DNA of 64,000 nucleotides. It comes from Streptomyces griseocarneus. GTDB lineage: Bacteria; Actinomycetota; Actinomycetes; Streptomycetales; Streptomycetaceae. A model generated the notes under the pieces. That model was not told the origin of the DNA, made no database searches, and worked only from the letters and a program-made list of their open reading frames with translations. The stretch is from positions 308,166 through 372,165 of the forward strand of contig NZ_BNBL01000002.1 in NCBI RefSeq assembly GCF_014655595.1. The letters run 5' to 3'. Every line of letters starts with the position of its first letter. Position 1 is the first letter of the stretch. The position numbers and the translations under genes were made by a program. Positions 1 through 8,593 of the stretch are shown piece by piece.

Positions 1-302
1 CCGTCTCGCAGAAGATCTTCGGCGTCACGGTGACCAAGCTGAAGGTGTGGGTGAACTACTACACCGACGGCAACAAGATCCGTAAGGTCAACTTCGCCGA
101 CGGCGCCAAGCGGAACTTCAACGCCGCCGTTTCCATCTCCATGAGTGTGCCCAAGGCGTGGCAGTCGGGCTCGTATGCCTACGGTTCCGTCAACTGGGAA
201 GGCAGCATCATCTACAAGGGCTTCGGCATCCAGATCGACAAGCGCCAGCAGGTCTGGGCCAACGAGTACGGTTACCAGGGCGGGTACCTGAAGAACATCT
301 GA
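1..302 (+). CDS. 3' end of a secreted or surface protein of unknown function (partial)
   Basis: The open frame is already running at the left edge (codons in phase from base 3) and ends at TGA 300-302, so the start lies outside the window. The visible 99 residues are rich in Tyr, Trp, Lys and Asn, with alternating polar and hydrophobic residues typical of an extracellular beta-rich protein, and they lack a membrane segment. No family is recognised. The next gene starts 16 bases downstream with its own GGGAGG ribosome site, so the three small genes here probably share one transcript ending at the hairpin at 621-658. Confidence 0.7.
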   Translation, partial: VSQKIFGVTVTKLKVWVNYYTDGNKIRKVNFADGAKRNFNAAVSISMSVPKAWQSGSYAYGSVNWEGSIIYKGFGIQIDKRQQVWANEYGYQGGYLKNI

Positions 303-318
303 CCTTGAGGGAGGCCGC

Positions 319-498
319 ATGACCATGTCCGCCAAGACGGTCATCACCGCACTGACCGTGATCCTCGCAGCCCTCGTGGCCCTCGCCGTCGCCGGAATCG
401 CGCTCTTCGCGTCCGGGGACGACGGCGGCAGCGGCGGCGACCGCAAGATGGGCGGGGCACCTGTGGTCTCCGTCGTCGAGGAAGGAGCCGCGGTATGA
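319..498 (+). CDS. Small single-pass membrane protein, 59 aa
   Basis: ATG 319 is preceded by GGGAGG at a normal distance. The 59-residue product has a short polar N-terminus (MTMSAKTV), one strongly hydrophobic segment of Ile, Leu, Ala and Val at about residues 8-30, and then a Gly/Asp-rich tail (DDGGSGGD) that would lie on the other side of the membrane. The stop TGA overlaps the start of the next gene (ATGA), which indicates translational coupling. The family is unknown. Because it is coupled to another tiny membrane protein and follows a secreted protein, I infer an envelope-associated role only. Confidence 0.6.
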   Translation: MTMSAKTVITALTVILAALVALAVAGIALFASGDDGGSGGDRKMGGAPVVSVVEEGAAV

Positions 499-599
499 GG
501 CAGCTGTCCGCCACTCCCCGCCAGAAGGTGACGATCGCGGTGCTGGCCGTGCTGATCGTCCTCATCCTCAACGGCATGGCGCACAACGTCACGTGGTGA
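495..599 (+). CDS. Very small membrane protein, 34 aa, coupled to the preceding gene
   Basis: ATG 495 overlaps the upstream stop by four bases (ATGA). The 34-residue product has a basic start (MRQLSATPRQK) followed by one transmembrane helix (about residues 12-27, Val/Leu/Ile rich) and a short polar end (HNVTW). It is too short for most gene callers. The overlap, third-position GC and membrane-like composition support it being translated. Function is unknown; it may form a pair with the preceding 59-residue membrane protein. Confidence 0.5.
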   Translation: MRQLSATPRQKVTIAVLAVLIVLILNGMAHNVTW

Positions 600-620
600 C
601 CAGTGCCGCGACGCCGCAGT

Positions 621-658
621 GAGAAGGCCCCCCGCACTGCAGTGCGGGGGGCCTTCTC
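621..658. terminator. Perfect 38-bp palindrome, bidirectional terminator
   Basis: Two 19-base arms (621-639 and 640-658; left arm begins GAGAAGGCCCCCCG) are exact reverse complements. The palindrome sits between the small plus-strand genes ending at 599 and the minus-strand kbl ending at 686. Its position between convergent units and the strong GC stem fit a two-way intrinsic terminator of the Streptomyces type, which often lacks a T run. Confidence 0.85.
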
Positions 659-685
659 GCGCGTACGGTTCGCCCGTACGGGACG

Positions 686-1867
686 TCAGGCGGCGAACTC
701 GTCCCGGACCTCGCGGAACGCGGCCACCGTGCGCAGCACGTCCTCGCGGGAGTGCGCAGCGGAGAGCTGGACGCGGATGCGCGCCTTGCCCTTGGGCACG
801 ACGGGGTAGGAGAAGGCGATCACGTAGATGCCCTTCTCCAGCAGCGCCGCGGCCATGCGGGCGGCCAGCGCCGCGTCGCCGACCATCACCGGGCTGATCG
901 GGTGCTCGCCGGGCAGGACGTCGAAGCCCGCGGCGGTCATCTCCTTGCGGAACAGCGCGGTGTTCTCCCGCAGCCGCGCGCGGCGGTCGCCGGACTCCGT
1001 CAGCAGGTCGAGGACCCGCAGCGAGGCGCCGACGATGGAGGGCGCCAGGGAGTTGGAGAACAGGTACGGGCGCGAGCGCTGCCGCAGCAGCTCGACGATC
1101 TCGGCGCGGGCGGCGACGTAGCCGCCGCTGGCGCCGCCGAGCGCCTTGCCGAGGGTGCCGGTGATGATGTCGACCCGCTCGGTCACGCCGAACAGCTCCG
1201 GGGTGCCCCGGCCCTCCTCGCCGACGAAGCCGACCGCGTGCGAGTCGTCGACCATCACCAGGGCGCCGTAGCGCTCGGCCAGGTCGCAGATCTCGTCCAG
1301 GGGGGCGATGTAGCCGTCCATGGAGAACACGCCGTCGGTGACGATCAGCTTGTGGCGGGCGCCGGAGGCCTCCTTCAGGCAGCGCTCCAGGTCGGCCATG
1401 TCGCGGTTGCGGTAGCGGAAGCGGGCCGCCTTCGACAGGCGGATGCCGTCGATGATGCTGGCGTGGTTGAGCTCGTCGGAGATCACCGCGTCCTCGGCGC
1501 CGAGCAGCGTCTCGAAGACGCCGCCGTTGGCGTCGAAGCAGGAGCTGTAGAGGATCGTGTCCTCGGTGCCCAGGAACTGCGAGATCCGCCGCTCGAGCTC
1601 CTTGTGCGGCGACTGGGTGCCGCAGATGAAGCGCACCGAGGCCATGCCGAAGCCCCACTCGTCCAGCGCCCGCTTGGCGGCCGCGATGACGTCGGGGTGG
1701 TCGGCGAGGTCCAGGTAGTTGTTGGAGCAGAAGTTGACGACCCGGCCGTCGCCGACGCTGATGGCGGCGGACTGCGGGCTGGTGATCACGCGCTCGGACT
1801 TGTACAGCCCGGCGTCGCGGATGCCCTGCAGCTCGGTGCGCAGGTGCTCGCGCATGCTGTCGAACAC
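686..1867 (-). CDS. kbl: 2-amino-3-ketobutyrate CoA ligase (glycine C-acetyltransferase)
   Basis: A 393-residue PLP enzyme that cleaves 2-amino-3-ketobutyrate with CoA to glycine and acetyl-CoA, the second step of threonine catabolism. The sequence is full length for the family and carries the alpha-oxoamine synthase signatures: the [13 protein letters not shown] start region, the DDSHAVGF motif that contacts the cofactor, and the PLP-binding lysine in TLGKALGG. It starts at GTG 1867 behind AGGAGAG. It lies 34 bases downstream of tdh on the same strand, so the two consecutive enzymes of the pathway form one operon. Cytosolic. Identification is firm because both the motifs and the partner gene agree. 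Confidence 0.95.
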   Translation of the reverse strand: MFDSMREHLRTELQGIRDAGLYKSERVITSPQSAAISVGDGRVVNFCSNNYLDLADHPDVIAAAKRALDEWGFGMASVRFICGTQSPHKELERRISQFLGTEDTILYSSCFDANGGVFETLLGAEDAVISDELNHASIIDGIRLSKAARFRYRNRDMADLERCLKEASGARHKLIVTDGVFSMDGYIAPLDEICDLAERYGALVMVDDSHAVGFVGEEGRGTPELFGVTERVDIITGTLGKALGGASGGYVAARAEIVELLRQRSRPYLFSNSLAPSIVGASLRVLDLLTESGDRRARLRENTALFRKEMTAAGFDVLPGEHPISPVMVGDAALAARMAAALLEKGIYVIAFSYPVVPKGKARIRVQLSAAHSREDVLRTVAAFREVRDEFAA

Positions 1868-1901
1868 GGGGACTCTCCTCGTCGTGTGGTCGTGGGCGGC
1901 G

Positions 1902-2942
1902 TCAGGGGGCGGTTGGCCGGGTCCAGTCGATGACGACCTTCCCGCACTGGCCGGACCGGGCGGTGGCGAACGCCTCGGCGTGCTGCTCGAAGCCGAAGCG
2001 GTGCGTGATCACCGGGGAGATGTCGAGGCCGCTGCGCAGCAGGACGGACATCGCGTACCAGGTCTCGAACATCTCCCGGCCGTAGATGCCGCGCAGGGTC
2101 AGCATGCGGGTGACGACGGTGGCCATGTCGATGCTGACGTCACCGGCGGGCAGGCCGAGGGCGGCGATGCGGCCGCCGGGCGACATGGTGGCGATCATGT
2201 CCTGCAGGGCGTCGGCGCGGCCGGACATCTCCATGCCGACGTCGAAGCCCTCGGTCATGTTCAGCTCGGGCATGACGTCGGCGATCCGGCGGCTGCTGAC
2301 GTCGACGGCGAGGGTGGCGCCCATCTTCTCCGCCAGGGCCAGCCGGTACGGGCTGACGTCGGTGACGACGGTGGAGCGGGCACCGGCGTGGTTGGCCACG
2401 GCCGCGGCCATCATGCCGATGGGGCCGGCGCCGGTGATCAGCACGTCCTCATTGAGGACGGGGAAGGACAGGGCGGTGTGCACCGCGTTGCCGAACGGGT
2501 CGAATATGGCGGCCACGTCGATGTCGATCTCGTGGCGGTGGACCCAGACGTTCGACTGGGGCAGGACCACGTACTCGGCGAAGGCGCCGTCGGTGTTCAC
2601 GCCCAGGCCGACGGTGCGGATGCACAGGTGGCGGCGGCCGGCCATGCAGTTGCGGCAGGTGCCGCAGACGAGGTGGCCCTCGCCGCTGACGATGTCGCCC
2701 ACGCTCACGCCGGTGACGCCGGGGCCGGTCTCGACGACCTCGCCGGCGAACTCGTGGCCGAGCACGAGAGGGGCGCGGACCACACGGGCCGCCCACTCGT
2801 CCCAGCTGTCGATGTGCAGGTCCGTACCGCAGATGCCCGTACGCAGAACCTTGATCAGTACCTGTCCCGCGCCGGCCGTCGGCGTCGGGACCTCGGTCAG
2901 CTCCAGACCCGGTCCGGCGGTGGTCTTCACCAATGCCCTCAT
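1902..2942 (-). CDS. tdh: L-threonine 3-dehydrogenase (zinc-dependent MDR family)
   Basis: A 346-residue medium-chain dehydrogenase that oxidises L-threonine to 2-amino-3-ketobutyrate with NAD+. Visible features are the catalytic zinc ligands in [10 protein letters not shown] and GHEFAGEV, the structural-zinc cysteines in [15 protein letters not shown], and the Rossmann glycines in [13 protein letters not shown]. It is the first gene of the tdh-kbl operon and is transcribed away from a LysR-type regulator, leaving 95 bases for the shared promoter. Its start codon ATG 2942 fits the family N-terminus (MRALVK). The adjacent kbl makes the threonine assignment much safer than the dehydrogenase fold alone would. 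Confidence 0.94.
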   Translation of the reverse strand: MRALVKTTAGPGLELTEVPTPTAGAGQVLIKVLRTGICGTDLHIDSWDEWAARVVRAPLVLGHEFAGEVVETGPGVTGVSVGDIVSGEGHLVCGTCRNCMAGRRHLCIRTVGLGVNTDGAFAEYVVLPQSNVWVHRHEIDIDVAAIFDPFGNAVHTALSFPVLNEDVLITGAGPIGMMAAAVANHAGARSTVVTDVSPYRLALAEKMGATLAVDVSSRRIADVMPELNMTEGFDVGMEMSGRADALQDMIATMSPGGRIAALGLPAGDVSIDMATVVTRMLTLRGIYGREMFETWYAMSVLLRSGLDISPVITHRFGFEQHAEAFATARSGQCGKVVIDWTRPTAP

Positions 2943-2969
2943 GGGGGATCACTGTGACGCCTCGGAACT

Positions 2970-3018
2970 GTGAAGTCCATCAACGTTTTGCGGTGCTGCC
3001 TGTGAAGATTCACTTCAC
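2970..3018. promoter_or_regulatory. Candidate LysR-type operator with three GTGAAG half-sites
   Basis: The tdh/LysR intergenic region contains an inverted repeat GTGAAG-ATTCA-CTTCAC (3002-3018) and an additional direct GTGAAG at 2970-2975. Spaced short dyads in a divergent promoter are the usual binding layout of LysR regulators. The assignment is inferred from position and symmetry; no binding data are available. Confidence 0.5.
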
Positions 3019-3037
3019 GATCTGGGATAGTGGACAA

Positions 3038-3952
3038 ATGATCGACCCCCGCCGTCTGAGGGTGCTGCGCGCCCTGGCCGACCACGGCACCGTCACCGCC
3101 GCGGCCCACGCCCTCTACCTCTCACCCTCGGCGGTCTCCCAGCAGCTGGCCGCCCTCGAGGCCGAGACCGGGCACACCCTGCTGGAGCGCCGCGGCCGCA
3201 CGGTCCGGCTCACCGCCGCCGGCAGCGTCCTGGCCCGGCACGCCACCGAGGTCGCCGCCCAGCTCGAGCGGGCCGAGGCCGACCTGGCCCGGTGCTCGAC
3301 GGGGCTGGCCGGGGACGTGGCCGTCGCGGCGTTCGCCACCTCGATCACCGAGGTCGTCGCCCCGGCCGTCGCCGCCCTGCGCGAGCGGGCGCCCCAGGTG
3401 CGGGTGAGGGTCAAGGACGCCGAGGGGCACACCAGCGCCCGCCTGCTCATGGACGGCGAGGTCGACATCGCCGTGGCCGTGGAACACCGCGACTCGCTGG
3501 GCACCATGGACGGGCAGCTGCTGCGCACCCCGCTCTACGCGGAGCCCTTCGACGCCGTCCTGCCGCCCGGCCACCGGCTCGCCGAGGCGCCGGAGATCGG
3601 CCTCGCCGACCTGCGCGACGAGCTGTGGATCACGCCGTGGCCCGGCAACCCCGTCCACGAGGCGGTCGTGCGCGCCTGCGAGGAGGCGCACTTCCAGCCC
3701 CGCGTGGAGTGCCTGTCGGACGACTTCTCCGCCGTCTGCGCCCTGGTGGCCGTCGGCGCGGGCGTCGCCCTGGTGCCCCGCTCGGCGCTGCACGGCATCC
3801 GCCCGGCGCTCACCCCGGCCGTGCGCCCCGTGCGCGGCCCCGGCCCCACCCGCCGCGTCTTCACCGCGGTGCGCCGGGGCAGCGAGGGGCACCCCCTCCT
3901 GCGGCTGGCGCTCGAGGGCCTGCGCGCCCAGGCCGCCCGGCTCACGACCTGA
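3038..3952 (+). CDS. LysR-family transcriptional regulator, probably of tdh-kbl
   Basis: A 304-residue regulator. The N-terminal winged HTH is complete (LRVLRALADHGTVTAAAHAL followed by SPSAVSQQLAALE, residues about 5-40) and is followed by a periplasmic-binding-like effector domain. I place the start at ATG 3038 (MIDPRRL), which puts the HTH at the normal distance from the N-terminus; the in-frame codon at 2933 would overlap tdh and add a non-homologous leader. It is divergent from tdh, with GTGAAG dyads between them. I infer that it controls threonine degradation, perhaps responding to threonine, glycine or a related metabolite. The effector is not visible from sequence. Confidence 0.85.
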   Translation: MIDPRRLRVLRALADHGTVTAAAHALYLSPSAVSQQLAALEAETGHTLLERRGRTVRLTAAGSVLARHATEVAAQLERAEADLARCSTGLAGDVAVAAFATSITEVVAPAVAALRERAPQVRVRVKDAEGHTSARLLMDGEVDIAVAVEHRDSLGTMDGQLLRTPLYAEPFDAVLPPGHRLAEAPEIGLADLRDELWITPWPGNPVHEAVVRACEEAHFQPRVECLSDDFSAVCALVAVGAGVALVPRSALHGIRPALTPAVRPVRGPGPTRRVFTAVRRGSEGHPLLRLALEGLRAQAARLTT

Positions 3953-3963
3953 GGGGCCCGGGA

Positions 3964-3992
3964 CCTGCCGGGCCGGCCGGTTTTCCGGCAGG
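3964..3992 (+). terminator. Hairpin after the LysR gene
   Basis: Arms CCTGCCGG (3964-3971) and CCGGCAGG (3985-3992) surround a loop that ends in TTTT. The structure starts 12 bases after the LysR stop, as expected for an intrinsic terminator. Confidence 0.6.
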
Positions 3993-4094
3993 GCCGGAAT
4001 GCGCGGCGCTTCCGCTCGCCCGCCCGTCGCGCGGGCGGCAGCATGGTGCCGGTTCCGCCCGGAACACTCCGACCGACGACTCCTGGAGCGCCGC

Positions 4095-4421
4095 ATGATC
4101 TTCATCGCCGTCAAGTTCACCATCCGCCCCGAGCGCAGCGCGCGGTGGCTCGAGGACGTCGCGGAGTTCACCCGGGCCACCCGCGAGGAGCCGGGCAACG
4201 TCTTCTACGAGTGGTCCAAGAGCGTGGACGACGAGCACCAGTACGTGCTGCTCGAGGCCTTCGAGTCCGCCGAGGCGGGCGAGGTCCACGTGAACTCCGA
4301 GCACTTCAAGACTGCCATGGCCTGGATGCCCGACGCCGTCGCCGAGACCCCGCAGATCATCAACGTCGAGGTGCCGGGCACCGGCTGGTCGGCGATGGCC
4401 GAGGTCTCGCCGCGCGCGTGA
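4095..4421 (+). CDS. Antibiotic biosynthesis monooxygenase (ABM/YgiN-type) domain protein
   Basis: A 108-residue single-domain protein. The N-terminal strand MIFIAVKFTIRPE, the conserved EEPGNVFYEWSKS segment and the late YVLLEAFESAEAGEVH plus SEHFKT segment match the dimeric ferredoxin-like ABM fold of cofactor-free monooxygenases such as YgiN. It starts at ATG 4095 with GGAG seven bases upstream. The longer in-frame start at 3999 adds an unrelated basic leader and is rejected. Probable role: oxidation of a quinol or phenolic small molecule in the cytosol; the substrate is unknown. It appears monocistronic. Confidence 0.8.
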   Translation: MIFIAVKFTIRPERSARWLEDVAEFTRATREEPGNVFYEWSKSVDDEHQYVLLEAFESAEAGEVHVNSEHFKTAMAWMPDAVAETPQIINVEVPGTGWSAMAEVSPRA

Positions 4422-4524
4422 CGGCCCGTCCGCGCCCGGTGCCGCGGGCGGCGGGGAACACCCACGGGTGAACGGTCCGCCTGTTCGGCCCGCGCGGGAT
4501 GCCGGTCGCGGCCGCGCCCGGTAG

Positions 4525-5250
4525 ATGTCGTTCATGAACATCGGACAGGCGGTGCCCCGGGTGCGCCCCGTGCCCCGGCGCACCGCCATCACGGCGGCCC
4601 TGCTCGTGGCCGCGTCCGCCGTCGTCGTCCTCCCGGCGGCGGGCACCGCCCGCGCGGCGGAGGGATGCCGGGTGGAGACGGGGCCGTACCAGTGGGAGCT
4701 CGAGGCGCATCTGCGCCGGCCGCAGGACGGGCGGCAGTCGGCGGCGGACTGCGCCGCCATCGCCGCGTTCCAGCGCACGGAGGGCGTCCGGCCGGCCGAC
4801 GGGTACGCGGGCCTGGCCACGTACCGCACGATGCTGGTCGTGCAGGCCCGGGCGAACCCCAACGCGGCCGGCAAGTGCCCGGTGGACACCGGCCGGACGG
4901 CCTGCGTGGACCTCGACCGGCAGCTGATGTGGGTGCAGGAGGGGCGCAAGGTCACCTACGGGCCCGTCGCCGTGCGCACCGGGCGGGCGGGACAGACCAC
5001 GCGCACCGGACGGCACAAGGTGTACCTCAGGAGCAAGGACCACGTCTCCACCCTCTACGCCAACTCCCCCATGCCGTACTCGCAGTTCTTCTCGGGCGGC
5101 CAGGCCTTCCACGGCCGGCCGGGCACCCTCTTCGACGGCGGCGGCTCGGCGGGCTGCGTGAACCTCACCGTCCCCGACGCCCAACGGCTGTGGGACGTAC
5201 TGCAGATCGGCGACCCGGTCCAGGTGTGGGGCCGCAAACCCGGTACGTAG
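4525..5250 (+). CDS. Secreted L,D-transpeptidase (YkuD family) with peptidoglycan-binding-like N-terminus
   Basis: A 241-residue exported protein. After a basic N-terminus comes a hydrophobic signal segment (about residues 21-45) with an Ala-x-Ala type cleavage site. Residues about 50-105 contain DCAAIAAFQRTEGVRPADG, which resembles a peptidoglycan-binding helix bundle. The catalytic YkuD domain shows FHGRPG and SAGCVNL with the nucleophile Cys211. Such enzymes form 3-3 cross-links in peptidoglycan or attach proteins to it. ATG 4534 is an alternative start three codons in; neither start has a clear ribosome site. A second, unrelated L,D-transpeptidase lies at 34084. Confidence 0.85.
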   Translation: MSFMNIGQAVPRVRPVPRRTAITAALLVAASAVVVLPAAGTARAAEGCRVETGPYQWELEAHLRRPQDGRQSAADCAAIAAFQRTEGVRPADGYAGLATYRTMLVVQARANPNAAGKCPVDTGRTACVDLDRQLMWVQEGRKVTYGPVAVRTGRAGQTTRTGRHKVYLRSKDHVSTLYANSPMPYSQFFSGGQAFHGRPGTLFDGGGSAGCVNLTVPDAQRLWDVLQIGDPVQVWGRKPGT

Positions 5251-5263
5251 CCCAAGGGACGCA

Positions 5264-5294
5264 GCCCGCGCGACGCGGACCACGCGACGCGGGC
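5264..5294 (+). terminator. Weak hairpin after the L,D-transpeptidase gene
   Basis: GCCCGCG (5264-5270) pairs with CGCGGGC (5288-5294). The loop contains part of a near-direct repeat of CGCGACGCGG. It lies 13 bases downstream of the stop at 5250, a plausible but modest intrinsic terminator. Confidence 0.35.
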
Positions 5295-5426
5295 CCGGCG
5301 GGGCGGTGATCGGCTGTTCGGGGCACCGCCCCGGCGCGTCGGAATATCGGACGAGATGCCGAACGCCATAGTCGGGATCGGTACGGCGGAAACGTCGACA
5401 TAGCGATTCGACCAGGCGAGGGCACA

Positions 5427-7205
5427 GTGAACGCAAGCACGTCCGGACCCCCCGACGCCGCCCCCGCCCGCCGCCCGGGTCGGCTGTGGCGGGCGGCGGT
5501 GAGCGTCGCCTCGGCCGCCGCCCTGGTCGGCGGCCTGGCCGTGCCGGCCGCGGCGGCGCCCCTGCCCGGGGGCCTGGGACCGTGCCTGCCCGGCAGCTGC
5601 CCCACCGCCTACCCCGCCGTCGGCGGCGGGCCGTTCGCCGGCCGCGACAACAACATCAACGTCTTCGTCGGCGGCGACTACCGGGTGCGCGCGGCGGCCG
5701 CCGGAGCCGAGGGACGCGTGGTCACCCTCGGCCGCTTCGACGTGAACAAGTCCTCCGGCGGCTCCGCGTACGGCGTGGGCGTCCTGGGCACCGGCTCCCG
5801 CGTCCCCCCGGCCGACGGTACGGACTTCCTGACCGCCGGCGGCCCGGTCACCGTCGCCCCCGGCCAGCGCCTGGAAGCCGACGGGGGCGTCGTCCGGCAC
5901 GCGGGCCCCGCCAGCGGCACCATCCTCAAGCGCGCCGTGCCGGACGCGGCCGCAGCCGGCCCGTACACGGCCCTGCGCGACGAGCTGGCGGCCGCCAGCC
6001 GCTGCTACGCCCGAGGCCCCGACGGCCGGGGCCGCCCGGCCACCGGCACCGCACGCAACACCGGCTCCGAGACCGTCTTCACCGGCGACGGCACCTCCGC
6101 GCTGCAGGTCTTCAACGTCGACTTCGACCTCGTCGGCCCCGGCGGGGGCCCTCAGGGCATCCGCTTCGCCGGCATCCCCACGGCGGCCACCGTCCTGGTC
6201 AACCTCAACGGCCCCGCCCGCGTCGTCAACACCCACAGCGGCGGCCTGACCGACGACGCCCCGCTCAACCGGATGCGCGAGCGCCTGCTGTGGAACCTGC
6301 CCGACGCCCGGCGCGCCGACTTCCACGGCACGGGACAGTTCCAGGGCAGCGTGCTGATCGGCGAGCGCGCCGGCGAGGCGACGGTCACCGTGCCGGGCGT
6401 CAACGGACGGTTCCTCACCACCGGCTCGCTGACCCACACCTCGGCCCCGACCGGGGGAGGCGGGCAGGCTTTCCACGCCTACCCCTTCAACGGCCGGCTG
6501 CCCGAGTGCGCGAGCGGCCGCCAGGCGGGCGCCGTCTCCCTGCTCAAGCGCGACGGGGCGACCGGCAAGGCACTGCCCGGAGCGCGCTTCCAGCTGTGGA
6601 AGGACACCAACGGCACCCCGGGCCTGCAGACCGGCGGCACCCGTCCTGACACCAGGTCCCAGGGCGTGTGCGTGACCGACGCCCGGGGCCTGTGCCGCAG
6701 GACCGTGGAGCCGGGCGCCTACTACTGGCAGGAGGTGCAGGCGCCCGCCGGCTACGCGAAGGCCTCCCGCGACGTCTTCGGCCCGCTCACCCTCGCCGAG
6801 GCCGGCGCGCCGCAGGGCCCCTCGGCCACGGCCGTCAACACCAGGCCGAGGGACCCGCGCGGCACCGTGCGCCTGGTGAAGAAGGACGCGCGGACCAAAC
6901 GCCCGCTGGCCGGCGCGGTCTTCGAGCTGTGGCGGGAGACCAACGGCCGGGCGGGCCTGCAGGTCTCCGGCGCCCGCCCCGACCAGCGGACCGACAGCGG
7001 CTGCGCCACGGACCGGCTGGGCCGGTGCGCGTTCGCGGGACAGCCGCTGGGCGCGTACTACCTGCGCGAGACCGCCGTCCCCGAGGGATACCTGCTGCCG
7101 GCCCGGCACGTGTTCGGCCCGTACCGCCTGACCACCGCCAACCTGAAGGCCGGCATCACCGTCACCGTCCTCAACACGCCGGGTGAGCCACCCAAGGGCA
7201 AGTAG
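5427..7205 (+). CDS. Secreted choice-of-anchor A protein with two SpaA/CnaB-like repeats
   Basis: A 592-residue exported protein. It has a signal peptide (hydrophobic stretch about residues 20-45, cleavage after AAA), then a choice-of-anchor-A-type beta-helical region (about 55-360: NNINVFVGGDYRV, GRFDVNKSSGG, FQGSVLIGERAGE). Two tandem prealbumin-like modules follow (about 370-475 and 480-585), each with VxLxKxD, LPGARFQLW or LAGAVFELW, and YYWQE or YYLRE motifs. In Gram-positives these modules build pili and adhesins and often carry isopeptide bonds. Unusually, there is no LPXTG motif or C-terminal membrane helix; the protein stops shortly after VTVLNTPGE. It may therefore be released or held non-covalently. 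Confidence 0.8.
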   Translation: MNASTSGPPDAAPARRPGRLWRAAVSVASAAALVGGLAVPAAAAPLPGGLGPCLPGSCPTAYPAVGGGPFAGRDNNINVFVGGDYRVRAAAAGAEGRVVTLGRFDVNKSSGGSAYGVGVLGTGSRVPPADGTDFLTAGGPVTVAPGQRLEADGGVVRHAGPASGTILKRAVPDAAAAGPYTALRDELAAASRCYARGPDGRGRPATGTARNTGSETVFTGDGTSALQVFNVDFDLVGPGGGPQGIRFAGIPTAATVLVNLNGPARVVNTHSGGLTDDAPLNRMRERLLWNLPDARRADFHGTGQFQGSVLIGERAGEATVTVPGVNGRFLTTGSLTHTSAPTGGGGQAFHAYPFNGRLPECASGRQAGAVSLLKRDGATGKALPGARFQLWKDTNGTPGLQTGGTRPDTRSQGVCVTDARGLCRRTVEPGAYYWQEVQAPAGYAKASRDVFGPLTLAEAGAPQGPSATAVNTRPRDPRGTVRLVKKDARTKRPLAGAVFELWRETNGRAGLQVSGARPDQRTDSGCATDRLGRCAFAGQPLGAYYLRETAVPEGYLLPARHVFGPYRLTTANLKAGITVTVLNTPGEPPKGK

Positions 7206-7233
7206 CGGTGGCAGGCGAGATCATGACGTCACG

Positions 7234-8349
7234 TCAGTCGACGCGCACCTCCTCCAGGCCCAGGTACATCACCGACGGCCGGGTGGGGTGGAAGGCGATG
7301 GCGGAGATGCCGTCGTAGGCGTTGTGGGTCCTGGTGACCTTTCCGGTGGCCGCGTCGAGGCGGTAGAGGTCGGTGCCGTAGCCGGAGAAGTACGTGCCGT
7401 ACTCGAAGTAGAGGACGTTTGCGTCGGCCGGGCTCGGGGCCAGCAGCGTGCTGTTGGTGAGCTGGGTGTCCGCGGAGTCGTCGACGACCCTGGCGAAGGT
7501 GCGGCCGCCGTCGGCCGAGCGGTACAGGTGCCGGCCCTCGCCTGCCCTGCCCGGCGCGGCCTCGCCCAGGTCGAGGCCCAGGCCGTAGACCACCGAGGAG
7601 TCGGCGGGGGAGACGGCGACGTCGAAGAGGTTCGCCGAGCCGCCGGCGGACAGGCCGGTGGACGGCTTCCAGGTGGTCCCGCCGTCGGTGGTCACCTCGC
7701 CGCCGCGCACCATGCCGCCCGCGACGGCGTGGTCGAGGTCGGCGCGGTCGAAGGCCACGGAGTACACGCTCCCCGCGCCGCCGAACGCCGCCGTGCCGAC
7801 GGGGCGCCAGTGGGCGCCGGCGTCGGCCGAGTCGTAGAGCCGGCCGTCGCGCCCGGCGACGCGCACGTGGTCCGGGCGGGCGCGGTCGGTGCCCAGGCCC
7901 ACGATGTCGGCGGTCGGCGAGGTCAGACGGGTGACGGTCCGGCCGTCGACGCGGGCCAGATAGCCGCCGCTCATCTCCCAGGCGAAGGCCCGGCCGCCCT
8001 TGGCGGCCGCCAGGCGGGTGGAGCCGCTGCCGAGCGCGGCCACCCGGCTCCAGGTGCAGCCGGCGTCGGTGGAGCGCTGGAGTTCGCCGTCGCGGGTGGC
8101 CAGGAGGGTGCCGGGGGTGTCCAGCGCGACCAGGCCGTGGGTGTAGCTGGTCCTCTTCAGCGTTCCGGTGGTGGGCGCGAGGCTCGCGCCGTCGTCGGTG
8201 GTGAAGGTGACCCCGCCGTCGCCCACCACGCGGCCGCAGGACGGGACGGGCCACGCGGCGGTGTCCGCGCCGGCGGCCGGGGTGGCGGTCTGCGTGGCGA
8301 GGACGAGGGCGGCGGCTGCCGTGGTGACGGCGGCACCGAGGCGCTTCAT
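7234..8349 (-). CDS. Secreted beta-propeller protein with BNR/sialidase-type repeats
   Basis: A 371-residue protein starting at ATG 8349 behind GGGAGAG; a longer in-frame ATG 20 codons upstream lacks a ribosome site. A signal peptide (KRLGAAVTTAAAALVLATQ, AxA cleavage) precedes a mature chain of repeated beta-propeller blades, each with S-x-D-x-G-x-T/H-W type turns: STDAGCTWSRV, SADAGAHWRPV, TTDGGTTWKPS, SADGGRTFARV. About six to seven blades can be counted. No catalytic aspartate box set is complete enough to claim sialidase. It could be related to the secreted dispase autolysis-inducing propeller of S. mobaraensis, but I cannot verify that by alignment. Convergent with the adhesin gene. Confidence 0.65.
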   Translation of the reverse strand: MKRLGAAVTTAAAALVLATQTATPAAGADTAAWPVPSCGRVVGDGGVTFTTDDGASLAPTTGTLKRTSYTHGLVALDTPGTLLATRDGELQRSTDAGCTWSRVAALGSGSTRLAAAKGGRAFAWEMSGGYLARVDGRTVTRLTSPTADIVGLGTDRARPDHVRVAGRDGRLYDSADAGAHWRPVGTAAFGGAGSVYSVAFDRADLDHAVAGGMVRGGEVTTDGGTTWKPSTGLSAGGSANLFDVAVSPADSSVVYGLGLDLGEAAPGRAGEGRHLYRSADGGRTFARVVDDSADTQLTNSTLLAPSPADANVLYFEYGTYFSGYGTDLYRLDAATGKVTRTHNAYDGISAIAFHPTRPSVMYLGLEEVRVD

Positions 8350-8542
8350 GAGCTCTCCCTTGTGAGGCGTGAGACGTGAGGCGGGGGGTGATGTCGGGTC
8401 GACGATCATGTTCTATCCGGTCGATCCTTCGCCGCAGAACGCGATCCAGCGTCAAAGTTCCTGGCGTGAAAGGCGCTTGCGAAAAAATCCGGTCGCGTGT
8501 GCCCGATGACGGACATTGCTGCGCGATCTCCCCAGTCGTATA

Positions 8543-8558
8543 TGAGTACGAGTACTCA
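8543..8558. promoter_or_regulatory. Perfect-arm operator-like palindrome upstream of the Ole-like operon
   Basis: TGAGTAC-GA-GTACTCA: two exact 7-base arms with a 2-base centre, 35 bases before the KAS III-like start and immediately after a -10-like GTATAT (8538-8543). The AT-richer patch stands out in a 244-base divergent region. It is a good candidate operator for a TetR-, GntR- or MarR-type repressor acting on the biosynthetic operon. No matching regulator gene is adjacent. Confidence 0.45.
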
Positions 8559-8593
8559 CGCCCGCCGCCCCGCGCGGCGCCGATGCTGAACGC

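Noticed and set aside
2933..3037. Longer N-terminus for the LysR regulator starting at 2933
   Set aside because: It would overlap tdh and cover the operator-like dyads; the HTH begins correctly from ATG 3038.
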